In this document: piece by piece, positions 7,730 to 14,422 of the stretch
Layout of the letters: every line of letters begins with the position of its first letter
Position numbering within the stretch: position 1 is the first letter of the stretch
Source: a virus
Virus record (IMG/VR): IMGVR_UViG_3300030406_001938
Location: 1 to 38,741 of that record
Reading direction: 5' to 3' (one strand)
Length of the DNA: 38,741 nt
The notes under the pieces: generated by a model
The model's input: only the letters and a program-made list of their open reading frames with translations
The model's database searches: none
What the model was told of the DNA's origin: nothing
Program-made: the position numbers and the translations under genes

Positions 7730-7811
7730 CCTAGGGGTTCTACCCCTAGGTAACCCCAGTCCTAGCACTTTAGTGCTAGGAAATCTAAAAAGTAGACTGG
7801 TCTACTTTTTT
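7730..7811. terminator. Three further tandem hairpins, the last a bidirectional terminator
   Basis: There are three perfect inverted repeats in a row. CCTAGGGG/CCCCTAGG is at 7730-7750 with a 5-base loop. CCTAGCACT/AGTGCTAGG is at 7761-7780 with a 2-base centre. AAAAAGTAGAC/GTCTACTTTTT spans 7787-7810. The last has A-tract and T-tract flanks and would terminate in either direction. With the stem at 7680 this makes four hairpins within about 130 bases. Confidence 0.7.
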
Positions 7812-8072
7812 GCCCCTTGTAGAACCATGCGTGAATCTTTGATTCGCGATGGAGCCTGGGGCTGGCATACACGAATAAAGACAACGACAGGACTGTTCAT
7901 GATTTACACGAACTGATAAACATCAGGTTGATGAGTAACACTTAGTGAAGAACTTAACCACATCCCGTTAATGTTGTAATGCTGCTCTACGAAAACCCAG
8001 GGGCAGTTAAGGGAAGTTCAAGGGAAGTTCAATTACACAATAACATGAAAATGCAGGCGCACATATAAGTAT
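7812..8072. other. Intergenic stretch between the first and second early operons
   Basis: No gene with a ribosome-binding site was found. It begins with GCCCCTTGTAGAACC (7812-7826), the exact reverse complement of 6631-6645. It holds a hairpin CGTGAATC/GATTCGCG around 7830-7848 (one G-T wobble) and a tandem GGGAAGTTCAA-type repeat near 8010-8031. A promoter for the genes from 8144 is expected here or in the hairpin leader, but no clear -35/-10 pair was seen. Confidence 0.5.
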
Positions 8073-8127
8073 TATCTCTTTTATAAAAGTTCTTTAGAGA
8101 AACTGAAAGAACTTTTAAAAAGAGATA
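8073..8127 (+). promoter_or_regulatory. Long 5'-leader hairpin abutting the SD of the second early operon
   Basis: Bases 8073-8095 pair with 8106-8127 over about 21 bp with a single bulged base; the loop is 10 bases (8096-8105). The stem ends immediately before the SD region (AAGGAAAGGAAC, 8128-8139) of the gene at 8144. It is too long and regular to be chance. It could be an mRNA-stabilising 5' hairpin or an RNase III processing site of the kind known from phage early transcripts. Confidence 0.7.
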
Positions 8128-8143
8128 AAGGAAAGGAACACTC

Positions 8144-8437
8144 ATGGAACAGCCTACTAGACCAACTCATGTCAACATTGACGGAGTTCTACACAAACTG
8201 GTTAGTGTGTCTGATTACAACAAGATGCAAACAGATCGTATCAAGTTGCAATTAGAGTACGACACTCATCAGCAAGACATTCGTGACAACATTGACTTAT
8301 GTCGTGTTATCACTGGTGATGACAAGTCGCCATACTTTGGCAAGGCTACTGAAACTATGCGTTGGGATAACGTACAAGACCCAGTAGAATACGCCGACAC
8401 TTACTTAAAACCATACACAATAGTTCAGGAGGACTAA
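8144..8437 (+). CDS. Hypothetical early protein
   Basis: 97 aa; SD AAAGGAAC 5 bases before the ATG. The N-terminal half has a helical stretch rich in D, Q and K (YNKMQTDRIKLQLEYDTHQQDI). The protein has no signal, membrane segment or recognised domain. It is the first gene of an operon after a long leader hairpin and overlaps the next gene by TAATG, so the two are likely co-translated. Confidence 0.7.
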   Translation: MEQPTRPTHVNIDGVLHKLVSVSDYNKMQTDRIKLQLEYDTHQQDIRDNIDLCRVITGDDKSPYFGKATETMRWDNVQDPVEYADTYLKPYTIVQED

Positions 8438-8751
8438 TGAACACAAGAAACATACGTTACGACTTACCAATGAACGAGCCAATCGTTGTAGGTACTGACG
8501 ACATTATCGTGGCTGGTAATGTTGTGGGTAGAGAAGACATTATCGCAGTACCTAACGACAAGTACACAAGTGACATGGAAGAACTTGCTTTGCTTCGCAA
8601 AGAGAAAGACGCATGTCAGTCTGCAATCAGGGACATGGCTGATGACGACCAAGACGTTAGCATGTTTACGGAAGATGTTTGGTTTCCCGATGATGTTGAC
8701 GTAAACTGGCAACCAGACGACAAAGACATAGAAAGTGTATGGTACGAATAA
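8437..8751 (+). CDS. Hypothetical acidic early protein
   Basis: 104 aa with a strong SD (AGGAGG) before ATG 8437. Very acidic, especially the C-terminal 40 residues (DMADDDQDVSMFTEDVWFPDDVDVNW), which could mimic nucleic acid; that is speculation from composition. Coupled to both neighbours by TAATG overlaps. No family recognised. Confidence 0.7.
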   Translation: MNTRNIRYDLPMNEPIVVGTDDIIVAGNVVGREDIIAVPNDKYTSDMEELALLRKEKDACQSAIRDMADDDQDVSMFTEDVWFPDDVDVNWQPDDKDIESVWYE

Positions 8752-9053
8752 TGAGTAACACAATAGACAATTACGCAAAGTTTAGAGGGACACAGCAAGA
8801 AATACACAACATCATAGCGTTCTTGATACAGAACGAAATTCCGTATTTAACGGGAAGTGTACTTGTGGGTGTAGACTCTAGCAACCATTTTGGTAAAGTG
8901 GTTCACGACTTAACTCTAAGGTTTGACACGGAAAACACTCCTGCTGACCTTCTCATGCGAGCTATCACGGATCTCTTTCCTGAGATTACACTCCAAGGGT
9001 GGTTTGCGTTTGATGGTGAGATGACCGAGTGGGCAGACGAGTTGGACTTATGA
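8751..9053 (+). CDS. Hypothetical protein with weak Api92-like features
   Basis: 100 aa from ATG 8751, which overlaps the upstream stop; a longer frame from 8739 has no SD and is less likely. The C-terminal half (LRFDTENTPADLLMRAITDLFPEI, then WFAFDGEMTEW) resembles the pattern F-x-T-x-x-x-P/xFP near an aromatic-glycine strand in Api92-type phage/plasmid proteins with a ferredoxin-like fold. The resemblance is from memory and short. The next gene follows after 10 bases. Confidence 0.65.
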   Translation: MSNTIDNYAKFRGTQQEIHNIIAFLIQNEIPYLTGSVLVGVDSSNHFGKVVHDLTLRFDTENTPADLLMRAITDLFPEITLQGWFAFDGEMTEWADELDL

Positions 9054-9063
9054 AGGGGGACTT

Positions 9064-9309
9064 ATGACAGTATATAGTAGTGGCGGTTGTGTTAGGGGGC
9101 CAGAAGGCGAAGACAAGTATGGCAATATTATAAGACACAACTACGATCCTGATAATACTGATGTGGAGATTTGTGTGATATGCTGTGAGATTATTCATGG
9201 TTATGGTCACAATCCGTATCCACTAGCAAATTTCGGGAAGTGCTGCACGAATTGTAGCGCAAAAGTTCTGAAGTCTAGGCTTCAGAAGAAATGGGGTGCT
9301 GGACGTTAG
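9064..9309 (+). CDS. Small treble-clef-like zinc-finger protein
   Basis: 81 aa; a G-rich SD (GGGGGA) precedes ATG 9064. Cys37-x2-Cys40 and Cys61-x2-Cys64 bracket the segment GYGHNPYPL. This C-x-x-C...GYGHNP.PL...CC..C pattern recurs in small phage proteins and fits one structural zinc site. Such proteins are usually single-domain nucleic-acid or protein binders of unknown role. It is the last gene before a strong terminator. Cys60 and Cys41 are extra cysteines whose role is unclear. Confidence 0.75.
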   Translation: MTVYSSGGCVRGPEGEDKYGNIIRHNYDPDNTDVEICVICCEIIHGYGHNPYPLANFGKCCTNCSAKVLKSRLQKKWGAGR

Positions 9310-9342
9310 GTTCCTTTCTACCAGCACCCTTGCAACTAACAG

Positions 9343-9369
9343 ACGCCCAGCCTTGTGCTGGGCGTTTTT
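9343..9369 (+). terminator. Intrinsic terminator
   Basis: ACGCCCAGC (9343-9351) pairs with GCTGGGCGT (9357-9365) around the loop CTTGT, followed by a run of Ts (9365-9369). It ends the operon 8144-9309. Confidence 0.9.
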
Positions 9370-9375
9370 ATTTAT

Positions 9376-9484
9376 TGGGAGAACAGCATGTTATTGTGCA
9401 ACCATAACGCCTGCACAACCAAGGAGGGCTTATGGCATCTGGAATAGGGTGTAGATCCACACCGTACAATACCCTGTTCTCCCA
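9376..9484 (+). ncRNA. Structured element A (candidate small RNA or leader)
   Basis: TGGGAGAACAG (9376-9386) is exactly complementary to CTGTTCTCCCA (9474-9484), giving an 11-bp closing stem around about 87 bases. Inside are two hairpins: TTGTGC/GCACAA (9394-9399 with 9413-9418) and GGTGT/ACACC (9448-9452 with 9459-9463). Together they form a three-way-junction-like fold. It follows a terminator and an ATTTATT tract. It is not a standard tRNA: there is no TTCRA T-loop and the arm spacing is wrong. A good SD (AAGGAGG) and short frame lie within it, so a coding role is not excluded. Confidence 0.45.
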
Positions 9485-9503
9485 TTTATTTATCGGGGAG
9501 TGA
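9432..9503 (+). CDS. Possible 23-aa micropeptide inside structured element A
   Basis: ATG at 9432 follows a perfect SD (AAGGAGG, 4-base spacing) and gives 23 codons (MASGIGCRST...) ending in TGA at 9503. Other short frames overlap it: 9388-9447 (19 aa) in element A and 9509-9619 (36 aa) in element B. The last two both begin M-L-x-C and share G and HL at the same spacing, hinting at a common origin. Coding status is uncertain because the same DNA forms stable inverted repeats. Confidence 0.25.
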   Translation: MASGIGCRSTPYNTLFSHLFIGE

Positions 9504-9614
9504 GCAGTATGTTGATATGTGGCGTATCTTTGGTGTCAAACCCGAAAGGGACTCACCATCTTAACAGGCGGCGTTTGCTAGTCGTCATGGAGAAGACATA
9601 TCCCCTTGCTCCCC
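9495..9614 (+). ncRNA. Structured element B (candidate small RNA or leader)
   Basis: GGGGAGT (9495-9501) pairs with GCTCCCC (9608-9614) and GATATGT (9514-9520) pairs with ACATATC (9596-9602), giving two coaxial outer stems. Within them GGTG/CACC encloses a CCC-GAAA-GGG hairpin (9532-9557). Like element A it is preceded by an ATTTATTTAT tract and a GGGAG-type 5' strand, then CAG(C/T)ATGTT, so A and B look like diverged copies. It ends shortly before the SD of the gene at 9641. Confidence 0.4.
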
Positions 9615-9640
9615 ACTAAACAACACAGAAAGGAGGCGTT

Positions 9641-9976
9641 ATGCCTTACATACCAATGACTGAGCCCGAGAAACGTGCAATAGTCAAGCAAAAACTAGAG
9701 AAGTTGAACATACCAGTAGACAATGATGACACGTGGTTAGATGTTCAGATACTAGCAAAACAAAATGGCTTGGATATTACGCAGTTACTTAAGCCAGTTG
9801 TACCTGACCACATGATGATGGACAAGAATAGCCAAATCAATCATGAGGTTCCTAAGCCTATCGAAGATAAAGACGTGGCTAAGGTACCTGAGCAACCTAA
9901 AAAGGTCGCTATGGGCTTTCAGCAAGACTCTGAAGCAAAGCAAGATACTACTTCAGAAACAGGCTATTCATTATAA
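9641..9976 (+). CDS. Hypothetical protein
   Basis: 111 aa with a strong SD (AAGGAGG) 5 bases before ATG 9641. The N-terminal half is helical and charged (EPEKRAIVKQKLEKLNIPVDND); the C-terminal half is Lys-, Pro- and Gln-rich and probably unstructured. It starts the operon that leads to the AAA+/VWA genes, so it may work with them, but no domain is recognised. Confidence 0.65.
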   Translation: MPYIPMTEPEKRAIVKQKLEKLNIPVDNDDTWLDVQILAKQNGLDITQLLKPVVPDHMMMDKNSQINHEVPKPIEDKDVAKVPEQPKKVAMGFQQDSEAKQDTTSETGYSL

Positions 9977-10013
9977 ACAATTTGTGATAAACTTCACAAG
10001 AGAGAGAGAAACA

Positions 10014-10178
10014 ATGGCAACTATTGGAGAACATCTGCATCACGTTGCAAGCAAGGCTAACGAGGCCCTGGAACGTGTAGAAGCAGAACCATTAAACGTA
10101 GCAGACTACATTGAAAGCAATGAATGGAAGTCTATACGAGAATACATTAAAAAAATTGCAAACAGAATAAATGACTAA
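10014..10178 (+). CDS. Small helical hypothetical protein
   Basis: 54 aa from ATG 10014 (MATIGEHLHHVASK), preceded by a purine-rich GAGAGAGA stretch as a weak SD. The longer in-frame reading from 9843 overlaps the previous gene extensively and is not favoured. The whole product is predicted helical (SKANEALERVEAE and IREYIKKIANRIND). It lies 11 bases before the AAA+ ATPase gene and could be an adaptor; no family recognised. Confidence 0.55.
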   Translation: MATIGEHLHHVASKANEALERVEAEPLNVADYIESNEWKSIREYIKKIANRIND

Positions 10179-10189
10179 AGGGGGAACTT

Positions 10190-11005
10190 ATGTCACATAT
10201 TAAATTCAATCCTGTAAGCGAAAGAAAACACGTAAACAGGTTCACCCAAGATGGTGAGAACATTATCAAATGGCTTGGCATGGCTAAGCCTTACCTATCA
10301 ATACTCATGGGTCCAGCTGGTTGTGGTAAGACGCAAGCAGTTGAGGAGTATATCAGACGTAACAATCTGACAGCAGAGCACGTAGCCTGCCACCCAGGAC
10401 TTGAGGCAAACGACATTACAGGTGGTTATGTTCCAAGAGTTGGTCCAGACGGACAGCCACAAATACAATGGGTTGATGGCCCTTACACAAGAGCAGCTAA
10501 AGAAGGTCGTGTGATGTTACTTGATGAGATTACAAGACTAAACCAGCAACACGTTGGTAAGCTTATGAGTTCGCTTGACGAAACAAGACTGCTTACAAAC
10601 CCAGAGTCTGGTGAAGAAACAATCAAAATCAGCAAAGGCTTTCACGTGATTGCTACAGCAAACCCACCGGCAACTGGTTACAACACTGTTAACCTTGATG
10701 AAGCGTTGAAGTCAAGAGCAATGATTTACAAATTCATTGACAAGCCATTGTGTGATGAGAGAGCAACTCTTACAGACATACTTGGTGGTGATCAAGCATA
10801 CGTAGATGCGTTCATGAAGTGGGCAGAAGACTTGAGATCAGATGCAAGTACAGCAATATCCACAAGAGATTTGTGTTACCTAGCCAAGATGGTTGGTAGG
10901 GGCTTTACTGCAATGGAAGCGATTGAATTAAATTACAAGGACAAAGTGTCTGACGACAAGAAAGGTGTCGTACTTACTGGTGCATCAGCACACTTTGAGA
11001 ACTAG
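10190..11005 (+). CDS. MoxR-type AAA+ ATPase (CobS-like)
   Basis: 271 aa; SD GGGGGAA before ATG 10190. Walker A is GPAGCGKT at residues 41-48 and Walker B is MLLDE with Asp112-Glu113. The segment after Walker B (ITRLNQQHVGKLMSSLDETRLL) and the sensor-1 strand (FHVIATANPP) are typical of the MoxR/CobS branch of AAA+ proteins, whose members form hexameric remodelling machines with VWA-domain partners. Here the VWA gene follows after 8 bases, giving the classical pair. Annotation as cobaltochelatase CobS would be over-reading, since no cobalamin gene is present. Likely substrates are a phage or host protein complex; which one cannot be told from sequence. Confidence 0.88.
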   Translation: MSHIKFNPVSERKHVNRFTQDGENIIKWLGMAKPYLSILMGPAGCGKTQAVEEYIRRNNLTAEHVACHPGLEANDITGGYVPRVGPDGQPQIQWVDGPYTRAAKEGRVMLLDEITRLNQQHVGKLMSSLDETRLLTNPESGEETIKISKGFHVIATANPPATGYNTVNLDEALKSRAMIYKFIDKPLCDERATLTDILGGDQAYVDAFMKWAEDLRSDASTAISTRDLCYLAKMVGRGFTAMEAIELNYKDKVSDDKKGVVLTGASAHFEN

Positions 11006-11013
11006 GGGGTTCT

Positions 11014-12846
11014 ATGCCAAACAACTTTCTTAAGAAAAGATACAAAAGTCCAAATGATTTGCGTAGAGATCACAGAAACTTTACGAGCCATTTGGCAAAA
11101 GACATGCAAGTGTCATTCAACAACTTTGATGCTGACACAACCCTTGATACTGTAACTGGTATTAAAGTAGATTGGCGACATAATCTTGAAATCATCAGAC
11201 CAAAAGGTCGTTTGACATTCAACTCAAACCTGTTGGCTGCTGGTCAGGTTAAGTTTTCCAATCACAGATTGTCAAGAAATGTGCGTCAAAACTTAGTCAA
11301 AAGACTTATAGAAAAGCACGACAGTGAGCCATACGTTCATGACAGAATGAATGGTAAAGAATACATGGCTTATGATCAGGCTTGTCAAATCTATGATGCT
11401 GTGTACAACATCTTAGAAAACTATCGTACAGCTAAGAAATCGGCTGGGCATTTTGGTAGACCAAAGATGTTGAAAGATCACATCAAAGACGTAACTGCAT
11501 CAAAGACAGACTGTTGGGAAACTGAGATTCAATACCATGAGCATGATGAAACTCGTGAAAAATACCCATCACAAAAGTGGGACGTTAATTACAACATTTC
11601 GTGGTCTGAGCTTCGTAAGTGGATTTATGAGATCATTGGAGAGAGTGAGATCAAAGATCCGTTGGTGCAAAACATTGTGCACAAGCACAGCCAGTTGCTT
11701 AGAAACGCAAGCAGATCTACAAACAACACTTCACCAATACATGCAGCACTAACTGTTGCGTTGGACTTTGAGTCTAGTGTTCAAGACGATCTGGCAAATG
11801 GCCCTACGCAAAGTCCTAACATTGAAGAAGAAGAAAACTTTGATTCAAACTATCCAACATACAATGGCACGTTGCCACCTAGTGAAGCAAAGGACGTAGA
11901 AGAAGATGCACAAGCTATCATAGAAAATGGTGTTGATGATCACTTGAAAGAAGTGAACCAGCAATTCAAAGAGCAAGGTCTTCCAGAGCAATCTGTTGAT
12001 CTTGACGATGATCAAGACTTTGACAGATTGAGAGCTATGCAAGAAACCTACGACAACATGAAAAGACTTGACGTAAAGTGTACTGGCAGTCTTCAAAAGC
12101 CTGAAGGCACATTTCAAATGGCTACAAATAGCAACCTTGAAGGTGTTCAGCTTGACGAAGCCTTAGACAGAAACAACACAAGACTTGGCTCTAATGGTTT
12201 CAGGTTGTCAAGAAAATCTTGGCGATTGCCTTTTCTTGGAGATACAGACGTATTTCACAAGCACCCAGCAACATCAGCTGAGATTATTACAATCATTGAT
12301 GGCTCTGGTTCAATGGGTAGGGTCTTCCCTAAAACAGGACCAAGGGCTAAGCCTGACTACTACAGGGATCGTATTTTCCCAATGGAGCAAGCGGCAGAGA
12401 TGGCACTTGCAATCAAGAAAAGATTTCCTGATTCTCATGCGTACATCTTTGGTGATCCATCAGGAGAAAGGTCTAAGTATGAGATTGCAGGCTTATATCC
12501 AATTGATGGCGATACATTTCCAGAGTTTCCAGCTAGTGGTACGCCATTGTGTGGTGCACTTAAAACCTTGGAAAAGATACACAACCTAGATTCAGCAAGA
12601 ATTATCATTGGCACAGATGGTGATGCTAACTGGTGTATGGGGGAAGACGCATACGAGTGTGTTCATTCTGTGCTTGACAGCTGGAGAAACAAAGGTATCA
12701 GGGTTGCAACGTTGTACACTCCGTTCTATCCAAGTGAAGGCAAAGTGCCTGGTTCGTTGCATGGTGACATCACTGTTACGCTAGATCCTGATAGACCAAT
12801 TACAAATCAAGACATCAAAGATGTCTTTAGTTTCATAGGGGGATAA
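11014..12846 (+). CDS. VWA-domain partner of the MoxR ATPase (CobT-like)
   Basis: 610 aa. A C-terminal von Willebrand A domain carries a complete MIDAS metal site: D429-x-S431-x-S433 (IIDGSGSMG), Thr510 (ASGTPLCGAL) and Asp535 (IIGTDGD). Residues 1 to about 250 are a basic helical region, followed by a Glu/Asp-rich linker (about 265-335), the layout seen in CobT-type proteins. MoxR partners use the VWA domain to dock substrate or activate the ATPase. SD GGGGG before ATG 11014; 8 bases after the ATPase gene and 1 base before the next gene, so the module is surely one operon. Confidence 0.87.
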   Translation: MPNNFLKKRYKSPNDLRRDHRNFTSHLAKDMQVSFNNFDADTTLDTVTGIKVDWRHNLEIIRPKGRLTFNSNLLAAGQVKFSNHRLSRNVRQNLVKRLIEKHDSEPYVHDRMNGKEYMAYDQACQIYDAVYNILENYRTAKKSAGHFGRPKMLKDHIKDVTASKTDCWETEIQYHEHDETREKYPSQKWDVNYNISWSELRKWIYEIIGESEIKDPLVQNIVHKHSQLLRNASRSTNNTSPIHAALTVALDFESSVQDDLANGPTQSPNIEEEENFDSNYPTYNGTLPPSEAKDVEEDAQAIIENGVDDHLKEVNQQFKEQGLPEQSVDLDDDQDFDRLRAMQETYDNMKRLDVKCTGSLQKPEGTFQMATNSNLEGVQLDEALDRNNTRLGSNGFRLSRKSWRLPFLGDTDVFHKHPATSAEIITIIDGSGSMGRVFPKTGPRAKPDYYRDRIFPMEQAAEMALAIKKRFPDSHAYIFGDPSGERSKYEIAGLYPIDGDTFPEFPASGTPLCGALKTLEKIHNLDSARIIIGTDGDANWCMGEDAYECVHSVLDSWRNKGIRVATLYTPFYPSEGKVPGSLHGDITVTLDPDRPITNQDIKDVFSFIGG

Positions 12847-12847
12847 T

Positions 12848-13507
12848 ATGAAATACAATGAATATTCGCCAAGAGTAAGAAAGTATCTCACTTGGTCTTT
12901 AGAATACGCCATTATGCGTAGAATTAACGACATGTTCAAGAAGCATCAAAAGGTGCCAACTCACATGGTTATGGCTGGCAATGTCACGAAAGCTAGCCCT
13001 GAAGCAATTAATGAGTTCAAACAAACAGGTAGAGATGCACTCAATATAATGCCCAAAGCTATTAGGGACAGCATCAATATTGATGAAGCGTGGCAAAGTG
13101 TACCTGTGCCAATTGTTACGCCATTGCCAAATGTAGATGATGACAAAAAAATGTATAGTTTCATGGAATATGCACTTAATCAGTCAGAAGCGTTGATGTA
13201 CATATACGTTACAGAAGCTGTTGGTGTACCAGAAAGCGTTCTAAATCAGAACGAAAAGCTTTTTGCGTCAAAGCCTAGTGATGCACACCCTGACAACATC
13301 AGCAACTATGTTGTCTTGAGCATAATGGCTAACAAATTAAAGCCAAAATTAGTTGCAGCTAAAGTTACACGAAACATAATCAATCGTGAAGGTGAGTATG
13401 GTCGCAAGCTTGGTAGTTGGAAGCAACACCACAATGCAAAACTATTCACATCAAACTTACCAACATCAAAACACTTACAACCAGACTGGAGGAACAATGT
13501 CAGGTAA
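12848..13507 (+). CDS. Hypothetical protein of the AAA+/VWA operon
   Basis: 219 aa; SD GGGGG just before ATG 12848. Mostly helical, basic at the C-terminus (KQHHNAKLFT...). No known domain or catalytic motif was seen. It directly follows the VWA gene and its end overlaps the next gene by 11 bases, so it is probably an additional subunit or substrate adaptor of the MoxR-VWA system; this is inference from context. Confidence 0.7.
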   Translation: MKYNEYSPRVRKYLTWSLEYAIMRRINDMFKKHQKVPTHMVMAGNVTKASPEAINEFKQTGRDALNIMPKAIRDSINIDEAWQSVPVPIVTPLPNVDDDKKMYSFMEYALNQSEALMYIYVTEAVGVPESVLNQNEKLFASKPSDAHPDNISNYVVLSIMANKLKPKLVAAKVTRNIINREGEYGRKLGSWKQHHNAKLFTSNLPTSKHLQPDWRNNVR

Positions 13508-13958
13508 AGCTAAATACTGTGAAGAATGTAAAGGATATGGTGGTCTTTATGTTCAAGTAATCAAAAGATATGGTGATGATCGGATCAAAGAAAGACACCC
13601 CGACAAACCAGCAAAAGAACCATGTGAACCTTGTAAAGGTACAGGTATGCTGTCTGTAACTACAGACAAAGTGCCAGTCTTTGACGTAGACGAAAGAGCT
13701 ACTGCAAAGATGCGAACTCAAAACAATGAAGTGCAGAGTGGGGAAATACACTACTCACCAGAAGAAGATCCTGGTGCTGACGTAGACGTACCATCTGAAG
13801 CACCCGAACCAACAGAAGATGATCTTGCAGACGAAATGGAAGAAATCCTAGCAGATCAGCAAGCAACAGAAGACGAAATGGTTGGGGAAGTAGTTGACGA
13901 AGACGATCCAGTTGTCTTTGAAGAAACTAGGATTGAAGACGAGGAGATGCCATTATGA
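13497..13958 (+). CDS. DnaJ-like zinc-finger protein with acidic tail
   Basis: 153 aa from ATG 13497, chosen because GGAGG ends 4 bases upstream; the longer frame from 13386 lies inside the previous gene. Two CxxCxGxG motifs, C8-E-E-C11-K-G-Y-G and C43-E-P-C46-K-G-T-G, match half of a DnaJ cysteine-rich domain and should bind one zinc. The remaining 90 residues are extremely acidic (Asp/Glu-rich). No J-domain is present, so it is not a full DnaJ. A substrate-binding or protein-docking role beside the AAA+/VWA genes is plausible. Confidence 0.75.
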   Translation: MSGKAKYCEECKGYGGLYVQVIKRYGDDRIKERHPDKPAKEPCEPCKGTGMLSVTTDKVPVFDVDERATAKMRTQNNEVQSGEIHYSPEEDPGADVDVPSEAPEPTEDDLADEMEEILADQQATEDEMVGEVVDEDDPVVFEETRIEDEEMPL

Positions 13959-14422
13959 TGCAAGAAGATTACATCAGGGACATCTTGTGGTACAAATCTC
14001 TAGCTAAGCAAGCAACAGCTAAAGCAAAGCAAATGGAGATTGAATTACGCAAAGAGTTCAGTGAAATTGGGCTAGACGCTACAGAAGTAGGCCCATACAA
14101 ACTAACACTCAGTCATCAGTCAGTTGACTGGGATCCTGATATCATAGATACTATCAAAACAATCAATGGTGTCAGTGATGGTGACAAAGATAAATTGTTC
14201 ATGCCAATTAAACGTAAAGCTAATGGCGTTCATCTCAACTCTATTGCCAAAAAGTATGGCAGAACAGTTGCAGAAAGAATAGACATGGCTAGAAAAGAAA
14301 CTGGCGAAACGTTCAAGATATCAACTGACAGAACAGAAAACAATCTTATCGATAATGCTGCTGCTGAATTTTTACAGCAAGCAGACGATGAAGAACAACA
14401 AGAACAGGGGGACAATCTATGA
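13955..14422 (+). CDS. Hypothetical protein upstream of recT
   Basis: 155 aa. Start ATG 13955 overlaps the preceding stop (ATGA). Residues 1-40 form a Lys/Glu/Ala-rich helix (LAKQATAKAKQMEIELRKEF), followed by a mixed fold and an acidic Gln/Glu-rich C-terminus. It overlaps recT by ATGA, so the two are coupled. Many phages place a nuclease or small accessory gene at this spot, but no nuclease motif is visible here. Confidence 0.7.
   Translation: MMQEDYIRDILWYKSLAKQATAKAKQMEIELRKEFSEIGLDATEVGPYKLTLSHQSVDWDPDIIDTIKTINGVSDGDKDKLFMPIKRKANGVHLNSIAKKYGRTVAERIDMARKETGETFKISTDRTENNLIDNAAAEFLQQADDEEQQEQGDNL

Noticed and set aside
9376-9614. Possible tRNA genes suggested by GGGAG-type acceptor-like ends
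   Set aside because: The arms are 109 and 120 bases apart end to end, there is no TTCRA-type T-loop, and the internal hairpins are not where D, anticodon and T arms should be.
10190-12846. Cobaltochelatase CobS/CobT (cobalamin synthesis)
   Set aside because: Only the generic MoxR and VWA features are present and no other cobalamin gene is in the genome, so a general AAA+/VWA chaperone pair is the safer call.
13386-13496. Extended N-terminus for the DnaJ-like zinc-finger protein
   Set aside because: It would overlap the upstream gene by over 100 bases, while ATG 13497 has a good SD.
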